Counted from the stretch's first letter, positions 31,620 to 42,986 are shown. The stretch is DNA of 64,000 bases from Undaria pinnatifida (GCA_012845835.1 JABAKD010000019.1:5751494-5815493), one strand, 5' to 3'. Notes: a model not told the origin generated them from the letters alone. Translations and numbers: made by a program.

Positions 31620-31826
31620 CTATGTAAGAGTAACACTCGAGGATTTACACGTAAAATTAACATTTACAGCAATCAGGACAGTTCTAAGGGCTTCGCCGGT
31701 GGCCTGGACGGCAGCCGCGGCCGACTCGCGTGATGGCCGAAATGCAATAATGGTAGCAACGTCGTGGCGGAGAATGGAGGACAGACTTATCAAGAGCTGA
31801 GAGTACTCTCCGTCTACTCTCCACAC
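31620..31826 (-). CDS. Weak coding candidate, last exon type
   Basis: On the minus strand a CTCTCAG acceptor-like site near 31800 is followed by an open frame reading LLISLSSILRHDVATIIAF, then RPSRESAAAAVQATGEALR and on to a stop at 31620. It has a balanced composition and helix-like spacing, but the plus strand is also open here. No family is recognised. It could join the weak minus-strand frame at 32331-32660. Confidence 0.25.
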   Translation of the reverse strand: MWRVDGEYSQLLISLSSILRHDVATIIAFRPSRESAAAAVQATGEALRTVLIAVNVNFTCKSSSVTLT

Positions 31827-32330
31827 TCCACACTGCCCATGGATGAGTGACTATTCTGATACTCGATCATAGCTTCGGTCACATATCCGACACACATACT
31901 TATGGTATCGTATGGCTGCTCGTATATCTGCTGCACAGCTGCTGTTGTATTATGTATAGCTCCGGTTAGTCCGCGCGAAAGGGTCGACCGCACCTCCTAT
32001 GTATGAATACGTAACCCCAACCTCCTACACACACCCATGATAACGAACAGCCAAAATTGACTTCGATGCTTTCGATTTTGGTAAATCCTAAGTGCACTCA
32101 CTTGAAAAACGTATACAGTACGCGACAGCACTTGATAATTTGGCAGTCAAGAACTTCAGGCTTGAGTTTCAGACGAAAATAAGAATGTGGGCTCTTTTCG
32201 TACTGAACACAAGTGTAGGCCACACCCTTCGTTACATGAGAATTCCAGGCTGGCCAGATATACACTCATAGATTATTAACTGGTGTCGCGCACTGTACTG
32301 CTGTACTGTACCAGAGTACAGCAATATTGT

Positions 32331-32660
32331 CTACAACCGCCAAACTCTTGCGTAGATCGAGGCCCTCGAGCCTCTGAAACTCTTGAAACAGCAGCTCAGA
32401 GCCCAGCTGTTGTAAAATGCATGTTTTTTTTTTTTTTTTCTTCTTTTTTTTTTTTTATTCTCCGGCAGCTCACCACACTTCCACGTATTTTCATACGCGT
32501 GGTGTGTCGATTTAATACATGTTGAACTTGCAACCCGTAGGGCACCAAAAATGCAGCTCGTACCCAGCACGATCCAAGACGTCATTGCACCCTGCCTCAA
32601 CGTGTCCGTGGGAAGCATAGTAGCTGCCGCGGTGGTCTCTGTGGTCTCTGCCCCGAGCAC
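32331..32660 (-). CDS. Weak coding candidate
   Basis: The minus strand reads ATMLPTDTLRQGAMTSWIV, then LGTSCIFGALRVASSTC, before running into a Lys-rich stretch made by poly-T/C on the plus strand at 32424-32458. Only the first 60 codons look coding. No start, splice site or family can be fixed. Confidence 0.2.
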   Translation of the reverse strand: MLGAETTETTAAATMLPTDTLRQGAMTSWIVLGTSCIFGALRVASSTCIKSTHHAYENTWKCGELPENKKKKRRKKKKKHAFYNSWALSCCFKSFRGSRASIYARVWRL

Positions 32661-32977
32661 TCGTGGAACTCGTTGACTGCAGTCTCGACTTCTCGTTGGG
32701 AAACGTTCAATCTAAACATCCCCTTGGTAACTACGAGTACGATACGGATAGTTTTTTTTTGTCGACCCCTAGTGCAGTGATCGCACCACGCACGGTGGCC
32801 ATTTGACCCCCCCTTATGGGCTTTTGCCCTTTTTGGAACCCAAGCAAACAACGACCTAATGAGAAGCGAGAAATGCGATACAGTATGATCTGACGCGTTT
32901 GGATGGTATATTATTGATATGTGTACCTGGTATCTGGTGAGAGCGTGCAAAGCGCGTGCAACAATGCAAGCACCGCC

Positions 32978-33049
32978 GTGCTGCGAGTGGGTGTCGTACA
33001 GACCCATTGCGTTGTGCTGCGAGTGGGTGTCGTACAGACCCATTGCGTT
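32978..33049 (+). repeat. 36-base perfect tandem duplication
   Basis: Two copies of a unit starting GTGCTGCGAGTGGGTGTC lie head to tail (32978-33013 and 33014-33049) without a difference, so the duplication is recent. Confidence 0.95.
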
Positions 33050-33078
33050 GTACTTGGCGCACACCCCCTACCTCTTTA

Positions 33079-33167
33079 TTAACCCCTTTAGAGCCCCCAA
33101 ACCCCTCCCTATACTAATTCCGAGTAGTTTTGTTCCCAAAAAGGGGTTCCAGCTGTGAAGGGGTTAA
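33079..33167 (-). mobile_element. MITE-like repeat C, copy 1
   Basis: An 89-base unit with inverted ends (TTAACCCCTT... and ...AAGGGGTTAA) and an inner ACTCGGAATTAG and GGGAACAAAAC. It matches 41566-41655 in the opposite orientation. Fragments of the inner part (ACTTGGAATTA, TTTTGGGGACAA) recur near 33355, 39310, 56600, 56745 and 56790. TTAA at both outer edges suggests a TTAA target duplication, as used by piggyBac-type elements, but this is inference. Confidence 0.7.
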
Positions 33168-34092
33168 AAGCCTCTATCACTAGCCTATATTTATAGCTCA
33201 TCTCTATTGGTAGCCTCTGTTAATAGCCTCTATTTGACCCGATCTGCGTCGTGTGGCCGATTCTGTAACCGTCGTAGCACTAACTTTGGACAGTTGTTTT
33301 TCTCTCAAGTCCCAAAAGGGCTAACCGTTCTAGTTCTACAAGTACCTGCACCTGCGTTTTTGGGGACAATGTACTTGGATTAAATATGGGGTATTTTTTA
33401 CAGCGGGGAAAGGGGTTGGGCCTCCTCCGCCGAGGTAGAAGCTTTTGGACTTGGACTACTTGCTGCTGCAATTTGGCGCGTGAAAGTGCAAGCTACTCTT
33501 TCGTTGCGCGTGCGCGCCATCAAAGCCTACGCGTTATGCAACAGATAGCCCCAATGACGAGCAGAAACTGTCTACTTGTTTACCAATTTATGTCGTTGAG
33601 TTTTTTTTTTTTTTCTTGGTGCATGGCGTCCTCCGTCTTTTTTCCAGCCGCTTGACATATATGTGTCTTGAAAATAAGACTGTTGTCGGAGTGGAAAACC
33701 TTTTCATTCGTTGGGTGGCGAGTAAAGGAGAGGATTGCGTGAAACGTCAAAATCGAAGTTCGCAATCTGTTGGTTGTTGCGCGTGACATTTAGTAGGTGT
33801 TGTTGTTCCGGGTCTGGTTCTATGAAAGTAACCTGGATGTTCTAGACCTTTCACTGCCGTGTTGGAAGTCAATGACAGACGCCTGATCCGACAACAGAAG
33901 GAGCACTTTCCGAGCTCATAGTATAATGGACCTCCCCGAGGCCTACTGAAGCCCTACCTTTGTCTATGTTGGCATGGCCACGATTCCGCTCGTACCACAG
34001 CCGCCACACCAATCATGCCGAAGTAACGCAAGCCCCCCCCCCCGCCATACCAGGTACCAGGTACGTAATACTGTACATGGAAAAAAAACGAT

Positions 34093-34200
34093 AGAACGTC
34101 CGAACGTTGGAGGTGTCTATGTTAGGAGTAGGAACGGTGCCCCGTCTCGAAAGGGATGCGTGGTCAATGGTCAAACTAACTGAGGCAAGCAATACACAAG
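34093..34200 (+). mobile_element. MITE-like repeat A, copy 2, overlapping the EsV-1-7 gene start
   Basis: The unit TTGGAGGTGTCTATG, CGTCTCGAAAGGGATGC, AATGGTCAAACTAACTGAGGC matches the other copies of repeat A. The first possible start codon of the EsV-1-7 frame, at 34107, lies inside it. Either the element supplies the start of the protein, or the true start is further in. Confidence 0.75.
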
Positions 34201-35942
34201 TAATCCCCTCCCCGCGCACGCGCGCGCCATCCCCCGACACAACCTCTGTTGCAGGCCTGGCCACTCCGGAGCGCGGCGACAAGCATGCCGCCCTTGCTTG
34301 TATCACGCTGTCGACTGGTCGGATCAAGCGAGAGTCGCGCCGCGCTCGCGAAGCCCGACTCGACGCAGACGACGCAAGCGATGACACAGTTGACGAGCAC
34401 AGCTTTGTAGTCGCGGAGATGGCGCCAAGTGTAAATAACAGGTCGCCTAGAGTGGAGGTAAAGCCAGACTCACCCCGCGAGAGCCTTGCCGAGAATGGCC
34501 AACCACCGTTTCCGCCACCACCGGGTTTTCGCCAGTCGGTGCCCTCTGCATCGTCGCCTGGTGAGGGTGTCGAAGGACCGTCGGCGGCCGACTGCGGCCA
34601 GTCGGTTGACTTCTTTTCCCATGAGTGTCGAACCCGGCAAAGCTTGCCCGTCGCAAGTTTAGGCCGTTCGCCTCCTCTGGTGGCGTCGACGGCGGCGATG
34701 GCTGCGGTAGCGGCGGCGGCCGTCGGGCTTGCACCCCCGGCGGCAGTGGGCACTTCCCCCCAGCCAGCCGTGGAAGTTTCCCCTCCGGCAGCAACATCAG
34801 CAGCAGCAGCGGCGGCCGTCTTTCCGGCAGCCGTCGGGTTATCCCCCCCAGCCGTCGGGGTATCTATTCCAGCAGTCGGGGTATCTCCTCCAGCCGTCGG
34901 CGTACATCATCTAGCCGTCGGGATAAACCCTCCAGCCTACGAGGTCTCTATTCCAGCCTCCGGGGTATCTCGTCCAGCCGTCGGCATCTCCCCGCCCGAC
35001 GCCGGGGCCATGAGAGAGGTGCTATTGCAAGGCATTGGCCCGGCGTCCGAGCAGCTGCTGGCGCCGCCCCCCGCGGCCCGGCCCGCCCCGAGCCGGCGAA
35101 ATCCCGTCCGCGTGAAGAGGAAGAACGGAAGCAAGGGCCAAGACGGTTCGGAGGGGCGTGGGGGCTCCCGCGAGGTTACCCGCCCACGCCCGGTGGGCTC
35201 CGGCCACGTCGCCCGCCGGATTCGCACCTGCTCTTTTGGGGGGGGTTGTCGGCGCCGGCCGTCGTTCGGGTGCCTCGGAGACGCCAAAGCGTCTCGGTGT
35301 GCCTCGCACAAGACGGATGGGCAGGTGGACATAACGTCTCGCCGTTGCGAGCGGGAAGGCTGCACTCGCTTCCCGACTTTTCGGCCTGAGGATGGCGAGG
35401 GTGGCAAGTCTTGCGCGGAGCACAGGCGGCCCGGGATGGAAAAAATCCGGGTCTGCGAGGGCGCGGAGGGGTGCACCCGCAGCCCCTCCTTCGGGTTCAG
35501 AGGAAGCAAGCGGAATAGCTGCTCCCTGCACAAGGTGGAGGGCATGGTGAACCTGAACATCACGCGGTGCCGGGCGCCGGCGGAGTGCGGCCGAACCCCG
35601 CACTTTGCGTTCCGCGGGCTCCCGGCTTCTTTTTGCGCGAAGCATAAGGAGGCGCGGATGGTGAACGTGGTGAGCAGAAGGTGCGAGAACGATTCGTGCG
35701 ATCGTATCCCGTCGTATGGGTGGGAAGGAGGTGGCCCCAAAGCGTCTTTTTGTTCGACACACAAGGCTGAGGGTATGGTTAACGTACGGCATCCTCGGTG
35801 CAAGAATTCGGAGTGCCGGCGCCAGCCTACGTTCGGTAAGGAGGGCGGCAAGGCGGTTTTCTGCAAGGAGCACAAGGACGAGGACATGGTGGGCGTTGTC
35901 AACTACTACTACAAGAAGAGGAAAAAACCGAGGAAGGCCTGA
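34107..35942 (+). CDS. EsV-1-7 repeat protein (six repeats)
   Basis: One open frame of 611 codons, without introns in its main part. Residues about 375-600 hold six repeats spaced 36-39 residues apart, starting at Cys 375, 414, 450, 488, 526 and 565. Each has C-x4/6-C, an aromatic (PSFG, PTF, PHF) and then C-x2-H (CASH, CAEH, CSLH, CAKH, CSTH, CKEH). This is the EsV-1-7 motif, first seen in the brown-algal virus EsV-1 and expanded in brown algae, where the family member IMMEDIATE UPRIGHT controls early development. The motif is thought to bind zinc. Residues about 190-310 are Ala/Pro-rich with a repeating PAVGVSPP unit and probably disordered; the C-terminus is basic (YKKRKKPRKA). The start is uncertain: ATG 34107 lies in a dispersed repeat, an acceptor-like CTCTGTTGCAG ends at 34255, and an inner ATG is at 34419. 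I cannot say which family member it is. Confidence 0.85.
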   Translation: MEVSMLGVGTVPRLERDAWSMVKLTEASNTQVIPSPRTRAPSPDTTSVAGLATPERGDKHAALACITLSTGRIKRESRRAREARLDADDASDDTVDEHSFVVAEMAPSVNNRSPRVEVKPDSPRESLAENGQPPFPPPPGFRQSVPSASSPGEGVEGPSAADCGQSVDFFSHECRTRQSLPVASLGRSPPLVASTAAMAAVAAAAVGLAPPAAVGTSPQPAVEVSPPAATSAAAAAAVFPAAVGLSPPAVGVSIPAVGVSPPAVGVHHLAVGINPPAYEVSIPASGVSRPAVGISPPDAGAMREVLLQGIGPASEQLLAPPPAARPAPSRRNPVRVKRKNGSKGQDGSEGRGGSREVTRPRPVGSGHVARRIRTCSFGGGCRRRPSFGCLGDAKASRCASHKTDGQVDITSRRCEREGCTRFPTFRPEDGEGGKSCAEHRRPGMEKIRVCEGAEGCTRSPSFGFRGSKRNSCSLHKVEGMVNLNITRCRAPAECGRTPHFAFRGLPASFCAKHKEARMVNVVSRRCENDSCDRIPSYGWEGGGPKASFCSTHKAEGMVNVRHPRCKNSECRRQPTFGKEGGKAVFCKEHKDEDMVGVVNYYYKKRKKPRKA

Positions 35943-36054
35943 ACAAATTGGCCACATAATTTGTTACCCAGCGGGGACAGGAAGAGAAACTCACCCCCCG
36001 GAGTCTGCCCCTCAAGCGGTTCTTGGTAGGGTGCGGCTCACCCTTCATGCGATT

Positions 36055-36185
36055 CGCCGGACACCTCACGGAGCTTCGCGCTTGGTGCTGGCAATGCCTG
36101 TCTGGTCGGTGAAAGCCCGACGTGCTTCGTCCGAACGTTGTAGGAATGCGAGAGTCTGTGGTCCTAAGAGCTACGGCAATTCATG
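36055..36185 (-). mobile_element. Dispersed repeat B, copy 1
   Basis: A roughly 130-base unit: GCCGTAGTCTT-, AGACTCTCGCATTCC, ACGAAGCACGTCGG, CACC-ACCAG-CAG, GCACCAA-CGC-AAG. Copies lie at 39605-39740 and 56222-56350 in the plus orientation, and a short piece near 3790-3815. It lies in what is probably the 3' trailer of the EsV-1-7 gene. No terminal structure was found. Confidence 0.7.
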
Positions 36186-36359
36186 GTACGCCCTCCCCCC
36201 CCCCCCCCCCCCACGCCTTTCCAACATGAGGAAGACCGGCGCGCTGTCGAAAGCTATTGTACCGTAAAACACGCAAGATGACACATCCCCTATACCCCCC
36301 TGGAAGGCATTTCGTATTTCCGAGCCGATCTTGTCCATTTTAAGGGGGGCAGCCATACC

Positions 36360-38510
36360 GAAAATAGTTTATTTTGGAAAGGTCCACAGATCGGATCGAT
36401 CGCTTATTCCCGCTTGATGATCTGGATCTTTCGGGGTAGATCTGTGTTGTTTAGCTCAAGTTACCGGGTGGGAGCCGTACGATCTGCACGATCTGCACGA
36501 TCTGTATGATCTAGCCCACGTTTCCTGGGTTGAATATACGTACTCTACATATACACGAATCGTGCACAAATTATCACGACGGCAGACACGGGATCTACCG
36601 TAGATGATCTAGATAATCTAGATTATCTGTATGATCTCTATTATATATGTGATACATATGATCTATACGATCTTGATGATCTAGCTAATCTAGACCGTGA
36701 TCTGTCTGAGGTGTGAAAAGATCTCGTCGATATCCATCTGTTCATAGATGCATTGTTCGGCGTTGCGCTGTCCCCTTGGTCCACAAAATCAGCTTGAAAC
36801 TTCGCTCTAGGAGGTCTGTTGTCTCTTGAGGAATGAGAGCTGCGATACAAATGTATGGGCGTGGCGGAAACGCTCAATTGAAAACCGTCCCGCTTTCCCC
36901 ATCACCGAGAGCACGTGTTACCTTGTATCACATCATTTTTGTTTTCGGTGTATATACCACCAACAGCTATAGTCTATAGTTAGATGTAGATTTTGGCGTG
37001 TTCGATATGTATGTGTGGTGTTAGTGCTTGAAGTAGAAAGCCCTCTGAAAAATACCAGCGCAACCCATCAAGGATGTGCTCAGTAACGTACTCTTGATTA
37101 CTCGGGTACCTACTTGTACTACTGTTTGTACCACGTAATACGCAAGAAGATAAGACATCCCCCTCAAGACGATGTTTTTGGAGGTTTTCTTTTTTTCGAC
37201 TACGAGGGGGAGGAGAGAGGGTTGCGCACGCCGTGCGATGCGTCTTTGGAGGGGTCTCGACGTGCTCAAAGAAAGCCACCATTTTCGTTGTGCGTTCCCC
37301 CGCAAATAATTAGTTGGAGAAAAAATCGGCTCTGAAAATCCGTGCATGGGGGGGGTTATCTTGCGTATAACCTGGTGCCTGGTATTCGGTAAACACACGT
37401 TTGCAACCCATCATTTTCGGTGTAGCTTCGCGGTGCTGTGGTGGTTCCGTTCAGCATTCAACTTGGGGAGGATTCAACTTGGCGCGGTTGTTTTCTTTTT
37501 AATCGTTGCTTGCTTTGCTTGTATATACGAGCTGGGCAAGCCAAAAAACGGGCAATGTTTCTACCGCCACCGCTTTTACGAGTTAGGACTTGAAAATTTG
37601 AAGCGCTGACCCTGACACAACATTGCCCATTCACAAGAAACAGTATACGAACAAGTCTAAGTTCTTTTTTTCTCCGACTCGATCTTGCCGAGATATCCGC
37701 GAAAACTCCAAAACACCAACTTTTCCACACAAAGTTCCCGTTGATATCGTCGTTCCCGATCAATGTGAAATTTGGTGAAGACATTGCTGAAGACTCTCGG
37801 AAGACATCGATATAAGTTTCATTGCCCAATTCGCCACCCACCAAGAGATATCGCCAAATAAATCTCGATTCCATATACTCCGTATAAGTCAAGTGTTTTC
37901 GACAAAAAATGGAGAAAGTGGCATTCTTGCGATGCCCCGCTCATTTTGAATTTTGTTGTGACTGATTCTACGATAGCCCCCCCCCCAAAACCGGCGATTT
38001 TCTTTGACGAACGCTTCACGGCTCTGCTAGACACGAGGAAGGGTGCTATGAAAAAATCAACCTCTAACATTTTCATGTTTGCAAGGGTCTATCGAACGAT
38101 GACGTCGGGGGGGCAAGGGGCACCGTATTTAAGGAGATACGGCCGGGAGCTGGTTTTGAAACCGCCGATTTCGTTGAAGAATAGTTGGGGGGGTTAACCG
38201 TAGAACGACTCTTGTACCTGAAATTTCAACGACGTATTTGAACCGCAAGTGCACACAAACGGAGAACCGGGCTTTTTCGTTTGTTTTTTTTACGCAAGTT
38301 ATGGGCGGTTTGTATTTTTTTTGGATCGTGATATTGGCCGTATCTCTCGGACAAAAAGAAACAAGAAAAAGCCCGGCTTTCCGTTGTTGTCGGTTGGTCC
38401 ATGATAGTGTAAACATCGTGTCCAAATATCACACATAAATACGTAAAATTGAGCAGGCATGGCTAATCTGCGTCTCTGGCAGTTACTTGGCTGGCCCAGT
38501 CTGTAGTACC
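36360..38510 (+). repeat. Long dispersed repeat, copy 1 (about 2.1 kb)
   Basis: The copy at 47250-48175 shares long blocks in the same order: a GATCTGTATGATCTAGC head, CGCTTTTACGAGTTAGGACT, ACTCGATCT-GCCGAGAT, TTTCATTGCCCAATTC, AAGTGTTTTCGACAAAAAAT and a tail ACTTGGCTGGCCCAG-CTGTA. The second copy lacks about half of the length. An inverted partial copy lies at 40365-40610. The head is an array of GATCTGTATGATCT-like units. No open frame of useful length remains, so this is a non-autonomous or decayed element of unknown class. Confidence 0.75.
36480..36720. repeat. GATC-rich palindromic array
   Basis: Short units such as ACGATCTGC, TATGATCT and AGATAATCTAGATTATCT recur, many of them self-complementary. 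The array forms the head of the long dispersed repeat, and a shorter form is found at 47350-47400. Confidence 0.8.
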
Positions 38511-38869
38511 CCGATAACTTAAGCGCTTTCTATTACGGTGATTGTATACACTGAAGTTTGCGTTCGTAGGTGTTTCGTTGCAGAATTAGTGTTGCCACGT
38601 GCGGTGCGCTTTTTTTTTTGCCTTTTTTGTCCGGTTGATGGGACCTTGTGAGTCAGGGTCTCGGTCAGCGTGTACACTGCGTAGTCTCTATACTTACCTC
38701 GTTTTTATTGTTTTTTGGGTTGGACTAGAAAATAGATGTCACGGGAAAATATGGCTTGTCAATGAACGCTGGTTGTAGGGCTACCTGTATAGACGGTCAG
38801 GTTCTCGTGGGCTAACATTGACTTTTTTCCCTGTTTGTTTTCTGCTTTTTTTGTTGTGCTTTCACCGCT

Positions 38870-39070
38870 CGCTGCTGCTGCTTTAGAGTTTTATTTGCTT
38901 GTTTGTTTGCTTGCTTTTGATAGCGTGCTTGATGACTGGCTGGCTGGCTTTGTTTGTGTTTGCTGGCTGTGGCTTGCTGGCTGGCTTGTTTGCTGGCTTG
39001 TTTGCTGGTTTGTTGCTTGCTTGCCCGCTCGTTTTGATTGCTTCCTCGCCCGTTCGTTTTGCTTGCCACC
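38870..39070. repeat. GCTTG/GGCTG low-complexity stretch
   Basis: Imperfect runs of TTTGCTTG, GGCTGGCT and GCTTGCTTGC make all six frames look open with repetitive residues (Gln/Lys/Ser on one strand, Leu/Cys/Ala on the other). I do not call a gene. Confidence 0.8.
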
Positions 39071-39604
39071 CGCTTGGAGCGTTGCTTGACACGGCGACAC
39101 CCCTGCGTACGGCAAAAACGGCCACTTGTATGCGAAGCAATCGTGGTGGACGAACGACAGCAGCAGCAGATGGTCCGGTCTGATGGTGATGATGATGATT
39201 ATGGCGTTGGTGTGTCAGCAGAGCCACCACTGCTGTTACAGGCGGTGACACGAATTGTGCTAATATGTTCCCGTATCAACTAGACTTGCCATTGCAAAAG
39301 TGTCTCATTCTAACTCCCAGTAGTTTGTCACCCAAAACGTGGGCGCAGTGCTCAAGGGGTATAGAGCAGCACGGGGGTAGAGGGGCAGGGACAGGTGCCG
39401 CTCGCTCTTTGCCCCAATGCCTGACCTTGCTCCGGTTGACATCTCCTTCCTTTTTTTGCCGTGGTATATTTTGTTTTTGGACTTTTCAGAAGACAGCAGC
39501 AGTAGTAAGCGGTTTCGCGCAATTAAATGGGGTGAGGGTGTTGGGTGTTAGGGCTTGGGGGGGGGGGGGGTGGACGGGGAATGCACTTACTAATTTCATG
39601 CACA

Positions 39605-39740
39605 GCCAGCCATAGTCTAAAGATCATAGACCCTCACATTCCTATGATGCCGGGACGGGGCACGTCAAATATTTACCGACCAGGCAGACGTCGCGTGCAC
39701 CAAACGCGAAGCGCCGTGAGGTGTTCGGTGTGTCGCATGA
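39605..39740 (+). mobile_element. Dispersed repeat B, copy 2
   Basis: Matches the copies at 36055 (opposite strand) and 56222 through CATAGACCCTC, GGGACGGGGCACG, CCAGGCAGA and GCACCAAACGC. It is the only feature I can name in this part; 39070-39600 and 39740-40365 show nothing else but poly-G runs. Confidence 0.7.
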
Positions 39741-40364
39741 AGCGTTGAAAGGTGCATCCTACTAGGAACCACTTGTGAGGCGGACTTCCGCACCTTGTAC
39801 GTAATTTCTTGAACATATGGATGGCAGCATCGACTGAGTTTTTTTCTCTTGTGGTGTGGTCACTTTCGGTGGGGGGGGGGGTTCGTTACTTTCGGCGGGG
39901 GAGGGGTTCGTTACTGTTGCCGCTCGTGTCGCTTTTGGTGGCGGTGTACGGCATATACATACTTCGTGCAAGGTCGTCGCTTGGCGGGGAGGGGTTTGTC
40001 GCGGTGTGTATGGGTGGTTGTTGGGGCAGTCACGGGAAGGGTAGATCAGGGGGGAAGAGTTCGCGTCCGAAAATATCAAAGGTGTGTCGGGATAGATTTC
40101 ATTTATTTTAATACTGCGATGACATAGCAGGATGTGACAAACTTTAGGTATTATCGCCCATCGATAGGTTTCCTTCGAGTCTCAGCCACAGCCCTCAGTC
40201 GTGTCTAATGAGTCGCCGGGTCCTGCGCTCACTCACGCTCAATGAATCCAATGAATAACTTGGCATCATATATGTGTGGATACTATATATACGTGCCTGC
40301 CTACAAGCCTTTCCTGCTTTTGCATTTTTTGGTCGTCGCTGTTACATTCAACCTGACCCTCGGG

Positions 40365-40610
40365 CCGTTCTACACGGTAGCCCCCCCAACTTTTCTTTAA
40401 CGAAGTCGCTGGTTTTCAAACCAGCTCCCGGCCTTGTCTCCAGGAACATGGTGCCCTCTGCCACCCCGACGCCATCGGTCGATAGTCCTTCGCAAACAAG
40501 AAAATACATTGAGATGTACGTTTCAGAGCATCCTTCCTCGTGTCGATCAGCCAATAAACGTTCGTAAAAAATATCGCTGGTTTTGGGGGGGGCTATCGTA
40601 GAATCAGTCC
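40365..40610 (-). repeat. Inverted fragment of the long dispersed repeat
   Basis: Read on the minus strand, ACTGATTCTACGATAGCC, then AAAACCAGCGAT-TTT and GGCCGGGAGCTGGTTT match 37965-38170. The middle is missing or diverged. Confidence 0.65.
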
Positions 40611-41565
40611 CTCGTGGAAGGTGTTACCCTCACCCAGCGGCCACTTGGACGAGAGAAGATCAACTCAAAATCATGGCTTCATACACCGCATCATGAGCAA
40701 ACGAGACAGGCAGGGGAGATGCTCTGCCACCGCCCTCTCTCCACGAGCGTGAGACGGCCAGACGAGAAACCGGCCACCCCGCCCCTCTACACGCCTGCGC
40801 CTGGGTGTTGGGCTTCTCCTGGTGGTGGTACTGAGTGGAGCTGGCTGCGTGTGTGTGTTAGTTCTCGGTCGATAACAGCTGGTGCTCTGATGCGCGGCCC
40901 AGATAGTCAGGTCTGCTGTTCTGAGGGTGCTGGTGTCCACTGCTTCAACGAATTTCCTAGATGTTGCATTCGTGATTTGGCTATACTACCGAAAACGTTC
41001 GAAGCCTTTGGTCCAGTGAATAATCATCAGACGGACGGGACGTTCAGACCGCTTGGAGGTTTAGCTCGCAGAGAACCTCAGTGAATTGGGGGAAAGGTTG
41101 TTGTGCATGGCCAATGAACTGCGTTGTATTCTTTCCCTCTAGCTGTCCACTTTGACTAGTAATGTTGGACAGCCTGACAGGAGAAACTACTATATATACT
41201 ATTAACGGTGTCCGGAATACTTCCTAGCACGATGTATAGGTTTTGTTACACTTCACGAATCTGGATTCAATAACGTATTTTCCACAATCTCCAGATTTCC
41301 TACGTTCAATCCTCAACTCTACACCCGCTGTAGTCTACGGCGAGCGGTCGATGATGACGGTGGCGAGGTCGACGATGCTATACGATGGTAGTCGGACGTC
41401 GCTGACGGTGATGCTGTAGATGATGGTGGGTCTCTTGGTGTGGTGGTGATGCTTGGTGACAATGACGATGAGGATCCTGCTGATTGATGGTGGTGATCGA
41501 CGCACATGCTACGATGATGATAGAGGCAGTTTTTGTTTGAACCGATTTCTGAAGGGCGGGGCTCC

Positions 41566-41655
41566 TTAACCCTTTTACAACTGGAAACCCGTTTTTGGGG
41601 ACACAATTACTTGGATTTAGTGTAGGGAGGGGTTCGGGGGCTCTAAATGGGTTAA
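41566..41655 (+). mobile_element. MITE-like repeat C, copy 2
   Basis: TTAACCCTTTTACAACTGG at one end and CTAAATGGGTTAA at the other, with TTTTTGGGGACACAATTAC inside. It is the inverted counterpart of 33079-33167. Confidence 0.7.
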
Positions 41656-42986
41656 CCCGAAATCTTCCGAATTATTAATAGTTTGTTTTTTTGTATGATA
41701 CAGAATTTTCGTTTTATACTTGAGCCATGGGATATTCCATCCGACAGCAGTTTTTTTCCCCCTCGAAGTTAGTTTTTGGGGGTCAAGACAGACAGGTCTT
41801 AACCTCCTGACTGAAGTGAGCAGTCTCAGAAAAATAGTGGTTCACCTCTATCGTGTAGCACGCGTCGATCCTCATGATGATGGCGGCAGCCATGAGGGTG
41901 ATGGCGACGACGATTATGACGACACGACGAATGAACCAACCCGCGTGATGGTGACAACGACGGCGATGACGCCGGCGACAAGGGTGACGAATAGGACAAC
42001 GAGATGGCGGGTAAACCAACCAGCAACAAAAAAAAACAGCTGAAAAAATTCACACGCGCTTGCTGCGCACGAACCAGAGCACAGACTACATCATGGTTGC
42101 AGACAGTACAACACCGAAAAATATATATAGCGAGCCAGGACAAACAACAGAAAACTAGCTGGTAATTGCAAACACACATACATGTACACGAAAAAAGAAA
42201 AAAATACAGCGCGAGGGGGGGCGGGGGTAGTTGGCCAATAATACTTCAAGACTTCGTCCATGTCGTTTGCTGGTGACGGCATGCTGGTCGACGATGCGCC
42301 GGTCAGTCCTATCCCCGTGCCGCCAACAAGCGATACGACGGCGCCGTAAGCACCTCCCCAAGCTCCTTTTACATTTAACCTCGTATTGGTTCACACGCAC
42401 TGTTTGCCTCCCACTACACCCGATCCATGTATGATATGCACTATGTATGCACCAACAGCAGTAGCGCAGAGAAAGCGAGAACATCTTTTTGTCACACGTA
42501 CTAATTATCTTCCGTCTCCCAACCCATACCGCTTCCTTCTATGCTACCAGACTATTCGATCGGGCAGAAGTAGGAAACACGCAGCAGGCACCCAGCTAGA
42601 CGCGCGCAGAGACTCAAAATATATATCGACGTACCCACCGAGGGCTAGTGAGTCGAAGGCCGTACCGCGAACACCAGAACACATGGTGCGCCAGTAGAAT
42701 CCACCACCGTCGCGAGACCCGCCGAAGCTAAGCAAAAAATAGACAAGCCATACACACGAGAACGCTTTAAAGTTCCCCCCTACCCCCCCTCCCTCACCAC
42801 CTCCCGCCCCCTCCTTCACTCACTACTCCTCGCCTCACCCATTATCTCACCCCCTCCTGCCTCCATCCCCCCTTCTCTCCCCCCCTCCCCCCCCCCCCCC
42901 GCACCTCCGCCCTCTCTCCACCCCGCTCCACCCCCCCCCCCGCTCGATTCATACTCCAGCCCTCAGATCCAACCGCTTCGACTCTC

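Noticed and set aside
34937-35957. Two minus-strand frames of more than 300 codons opposite the EsV-1-7 gene
   Set aside because: They mirror a GC-rich coding strand. The plus strand carries the six Cys/His repeats, and the minus frames show no domain.
38812-39251. Gln/Lys/Ser-rich minus-strand frames
   Set aside because: They arise from GCTTG/GGCTG low-complexity DNA, which leaves several frames open at once.
40614-41084. Plus-strand frame of 156 codons
   Set aside because: Irregular composition, no recognisable motif, and its first part lies at the edge of a repeat copy. I could not support it as a gene.
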